From assembly GCA_963578625.1 (NCBI GenBank), contig CAUZEO010000295.1:1-6675 (forward strand): DNA of 6,675 nt, read 5' to 3'. This stretch comes from CAUZEO01 sp963578625. GTDB lineage: Bacteria; Verrucomicrobiota; Kiritimatiellia; SLOV01. The notes beneath the pieces were generated by a model that saw nothing but the letters and a program-made list of their open reading frames with translations, did no database searches and was not told the DNA's origin. The position numbers were made by a program, and so were the translations under genes. This document shows positions 4,189 through 6,675 of the stretch, piece after piece. Position 1 is the stretch's first letter, and each line of letters begins with the position of its first letter.

Positions 4189-6660
4189 TTGAGATTCGCA
4201 TGCTTTTTCAGTATGCCAGTCCTATTCGCTCAAGGTGCAACCGAGCTGCAAAACATTGCAAATGGCAAGCCCTACACGATGTCATCCCCGCCCAACTATT
4301 CCCATTGTACAGACGAAGGGGATCCGTCGGATCTGACCGATGGAGTGGTATTCGAGGAACCGGACTCCTTGTGGACGCAGAAGAGCACGGTCGGCTGGTC
4401 ACGCAGACGGGGTCCCCTCCAGATCACGCTCGACCTGGGAAGCGTTGAACCGGTCCGGGGCGCCTCATACCATACCGCGGGGGGCGAGGTCGGAGTCAGT
4501 TTTCCGACCACCATTGCCGTGCAGGTCAGTGAGGATGGGAAGACGTTCTATTGGGCCGGCGACCTGGTCCGGCTGGACGAAAACGCCCCACCGAGGGCGT
4601 ACGCGGGATATTTCTATCACACCTACCGAACCGATAAATTCCAAACCAAGGGGCGGTACGTTCGCTTTGAAATTGCGGGTGCGGGAGAATATGTATTTGT
4701 CGATGAGATCGAAGTGTACCGGGGCGATGACGCCTTCCTTGAAGAGGAGTACCCGGGTGAACCGGTATCCGCCGCCCAGGTTGTCGATCCCGCGCGGTTG
4801 ACCCGGCTCGGGGCCTATCGGCGGATTCGCTCGGACCTGGAAACCACCCGGGCCCTGGTGGAAGAAACCGCGCCTGAAAACCAGGCTGATTTGTTGCACC
4901 GATTGAGTGAGATTCGATCCGCCCTCTATCAGTCGCAATTCCCCGCGGAACCGGCGACGTTCAAGGCGATCGTCCCGTTCAACGAATATCACCGCCGGGT
5001 GTTCGGGATTTACAGTCATGTGCTGCCCAAGGGTGATGGTTCGGGAATTACGATCTGGCACACGCCCCGGTATAAGATTCTTTCGCTGTTTGAAAAACCA
5101 GGCGAGCCTCTCTCGGAATTGACCGTGGAGATGATGCGGAATGAGTATCGGGCGGAGGTGTTCAATATCACCAACGCGTCCGAGAGCCCGATGGAGATTT
5201 GGATTCGCATTCAAGATCTGCCCGGCGGCCGGAATCCGGCTTACGTCCGTCCACACCAGGTGGAATATGTAGACACGCGAATGGGGGAGGTCGTTGCCAC
5301 TGCGCTTGTGCCCTTGGAGGAGAACGACGGCGCCTATCGGTCCAATGTAGCCGCGGGGATGACCCGCCAGATCTGGCTTTCGGTCAATCGCCCCGACATC
5401 GACCCCGGCCGCCACCGTGGGCGGATCGGTATCGTCTGTGGTTCAGTCAAAAAGGAGATTCCCTTCACGCTGTCCATTGCCGGGACTCGTTTCCCTGATC
5501 GCCCCGATTACTCGTTAGAAATGTGGGACTACCTTGCCGACATGAACCCCCCGCGATACGGGACAACGGAGATGAACCGGTCCTCCGCAATCCAGGATAT
5601 GACCGAACATTTTGTGGATACCGTGTGGGCGGAGTGGGGGTCCTTACCCCAGATCAAATCCACGTCCGGCGTCGGCAGGCCGATGTGGGATTTCGATGCG
5701 ATGGGCAACTTGACGGCCGAGATCGATTTTTCCGGTTGGGACAGGTTCGTAAAAATGTCGCCAGGCGCGAGGTATTATATGGCGTCCCATCACTTCCATG
5801 CCAAGGAACTCTTTGGCGGCCTGGAGCAGGGCACCGAGGCATTTGACCGGGCTCTTGCCCAATTCGCTGCTCGTTGGGCTGAGCACAACCGGGAAATCGG
5901 CCTGAAGCCACGCCAGGCAGGCATCTGCTTCGTTGATGAGCCCAGCACCCCGGACACCTTCAGGATCACCTATCTTTTCGCCAAGGCGTTCAAAGCGGGC
6001 ACCGATGAGATTCTCCTGTGGAGCAACCCGGTAGTCACCGAAACGGACATCAAGTATTTTCAAGAAGCGATGGAGCATTGTGACATCATCTGTCCGAACC
6101 TGGAGGAGTTCCGCCGCGGAAAACCGGAGGTTCGAGACTACTACAGGGAGCTGCAAACCCAGGGCAAAAGTCTTTGGTTTTACCAGTGTGGTGGACCGAC
6201 ACGCATTGGGAATACGGCATACTATCGCCTTCAGCCGTGGTACGCTGGCCGGTACGGCGCCACCGGCGGTGGTTTCTGGGCGTACGCGGACGGGGGGGGC
6301 AACATGGACAGTTGGAATGATTACCCAGCCGTACGCGGCACGAGTTTTACACCCGTATATTTCTCGTCGGATCACGTTACGACATCGAAACACTGGGAGG
6401 CCGCCCGGGAAGGAATCCAGGATTGGCAATACTTGAAAATGCTGAAAGATCGCATCGCCGAACTCAAGAAGTCCGGGCACGACAGCGGTCATCTCCAGGA
6501 CGCCGATCAACTTGCCGAAACTCTTGCGCAATCCGTACTGGATCAAGTAGCGAGTGAGTTTGGCACCTGGTATTCCGCGAAGTTGCGCGAGGACCCATCG
6601 GCAATCGCCGAGAACGCCAGGTTAAAAGCGTTACGAATGTTGGAGAAGCTTATCCCTTAG
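4189..6660 (+). CDS. Secreted GH123/DUF4091-like glycosidase with N-terminal discoidin-like domain
   Basis: Read from TTG 4189 this is 823 residues. Residues 1-18 look like a short signal peptide (MRFACFFSMPVLFAQGA). About 20-180 is an F5/8 type C (discoidin, CBM32-like) fold: NIANGKPYTMSS, a SDLTDG calcium-site-like motif, LQITLDLGSVEPVRG and GRYVRFEIAGAGEYVFVDEIEVY. About 258-430 is a beta-sandwich (RNEYRAEVFNITNASESP) of the kind preceding GH123 barrels. About 440-755 is the catalytic region, with the adjacent pair D583-E584 in GICFVDEPSTPDTF, GGGFWAYADGGG, and the family-typical WEAAREGIQDWQYLK at 736-750. GH123 enzymes are retaining beta-N-acetylgalactosaminidases that use an Asp-Glu pair in substrate-assisted catalysis; many DUF4091 relatives are uncharacterised, so the substrate is inferred. 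The frame is open back to ATG 3958, but that start lies inside the inverted-repeat element and gives a lysine-rich, improbable N-terminus. TTG 4147 is a second option with a longer signal peptide. The TAG stop is at 6658-6660. Confidence 0.82.
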   Translation: MRFACFFSMPVLFAQGATELQNIANGKPYTMSSPPNYSHCTDEGDPSDLTDGVVFEEPDSLWTQKSTVGWSRRRGPLQITLDLGSVEPVRGASYHTAGGEVGVSFPTTIAVQVSEDGKTFYWAGDLVRLDENAPPRAYAGYFYHTYRTDKFQTKGRYVRFEIAGAGEYVFVDEIEVYRGDDAFLEEEYPGEPVSAAQVVDPARLTRLGAYRRIRSDLETTRALVEETAPENQADLLHRLSEIRSALYQSQFPAEPATFKAIVPFNEYHRRVFGIYSHVLPKGDGSGITIWHTPRYKILSLFEKPGEPLSELTVEMMRNEYRAEVFNITNASESPMEIWIRIQDLPGGRNPAYVRPHQVEYVDTRMGEVVATALVPLEENDGAYRSNVAAGMTRQIWLSVNRPDIDPGRHRGRIGIVCGSVKKEIPFTLSIAGTRFPDRPDYSLEMWDYLADMNPPRYGTTEMNRSSAIQDMTEHFVDTVWAEWGSLPQIKSTSGVGRPMWDFDAMGNLTAEIDFSGWDRFVKMSPGARYYMASHHFHAKELFGGLEQGTEAFDRALAQFAARWAEHNREIGLKPRQAGICFVDEPSTPDTFRITYLFAKAFKAGTDEILLWSNPVVTETDIKYFQEAMEHCDIICPNLEEFRRGKPEVRDYYRELQTQGKSLWFYQCGGPTRIGNTAYYRLQPWYAGRYGATGGGFWAYADGGGNMDSWNDYPAVRGTSFTPVYFSSDHVTTSKHWEAAREGIQDWQYLKMLKDRIAELKKSGHDSGHLQDADQLAETLAQSVLDQVASEFGTWYSAKLREDPSAIAENARLKALRMLEKLIP

Positions 6661-6675
6661 CACGGGTATGTGACC

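Noticed and set aside
3936..4448. 170-codon plus-strand frame crossing the inverted-repeat element
   Set aside because: It runs through the repeat element and then the discoidin domain in the wrong frame; the peptide has no coherent features.
4465..5415. 316-codon minus-strand open frame opposite the glycosidase gene
   Set aside because: The plus-strand protein has clear domain motifs throughout this region; the antisense frame shows none and is typical of long shadow frames in GC-rich coding DNA.
5644..6546. 300-codon minus-strand open frame opposite the catalytic domain
   Set aside because: It overlaps the conserved GH123-like region on the other strand and has no signal peptide, motif or convincing start.
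1..6675. CRISPR array, tRNA, rRNA, transposase or integrase
   Set aside because: No regularly spaced direct repeats, no cloverleaf or rRNA-like sequence, and no transposase or integrase motif was seen on either strand.

Overview
The window (6,675 bp, moderately GC-rich, few short intergenic gaps) looks like a chromosomal segment of a heterotrophic bacterium of the PVC superphylum (Lentisphaerota, Kiritimatiellota, Verrucomicrobiota or Planctomycetota) or a close ecological analogue. The assignment rests on gene content: a LamG-domain secreted protein, a PEP-CTERM sorting tail, a pseudopilin of the H-X9-DG type next to an S1 sulfatase, and a large secreted GH123/DUF4091-like glycosidase. No rRNA or other phylogenetic marker is present, so the phylum is an inference.

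Layout. Positions 1-137 (minus strand) hold the first 45 codons of an oligopeptide-type ABC transporter substrate-binding protein that runs off the left edge. A 316-bp divergent intergenic region (138-453) follows; it is AT-rich in its second half and holds a 12-bp perfect palindrome. All remaining genes are on the plus strand: a LamG (concanavalin A-like) secreted protein with a GTG start (454-1431); a 399-bp gap holding two hairpins, an RBS-overlapping inverted repeat and an orphan, out-of-frame PEP-CTERM sorting signal ending at 1637; an H-X9-DG prepilin-like protein (1831-2613); a sulfatase resembling heparan N-sulfatase/sulfamidase (about 2610-3905), whose apparent start is a CTG overlapping the preceding TGA; a 177-bp imperfect inverted-repeat element (3920-4096) with nested hairpins; and a secreted protein with a discoidin-like N-terminal domain and a GH123/DUF4091-like catalytic domain (4189-6660).

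How it may work together (inference). The plus-strand genes read as a small glycan-utilisation cluster: a sulfatase removes sulfate from a sulfated glycan or glycosaminoglycan fragment, and a secreted glycosidase-like enzyme with a putative carbohydrate-binding domain cleaves the sugar chain. The pseudopilin and the LamG protein would be envelope or secreted partners. The pseudopilin and sulfatase look translationally coupled. The less ordinary parts are the inverted-repeat element with mutually exclusive pairings, the detached PEP-CTERM tail and the non-canonical sulfatase start.
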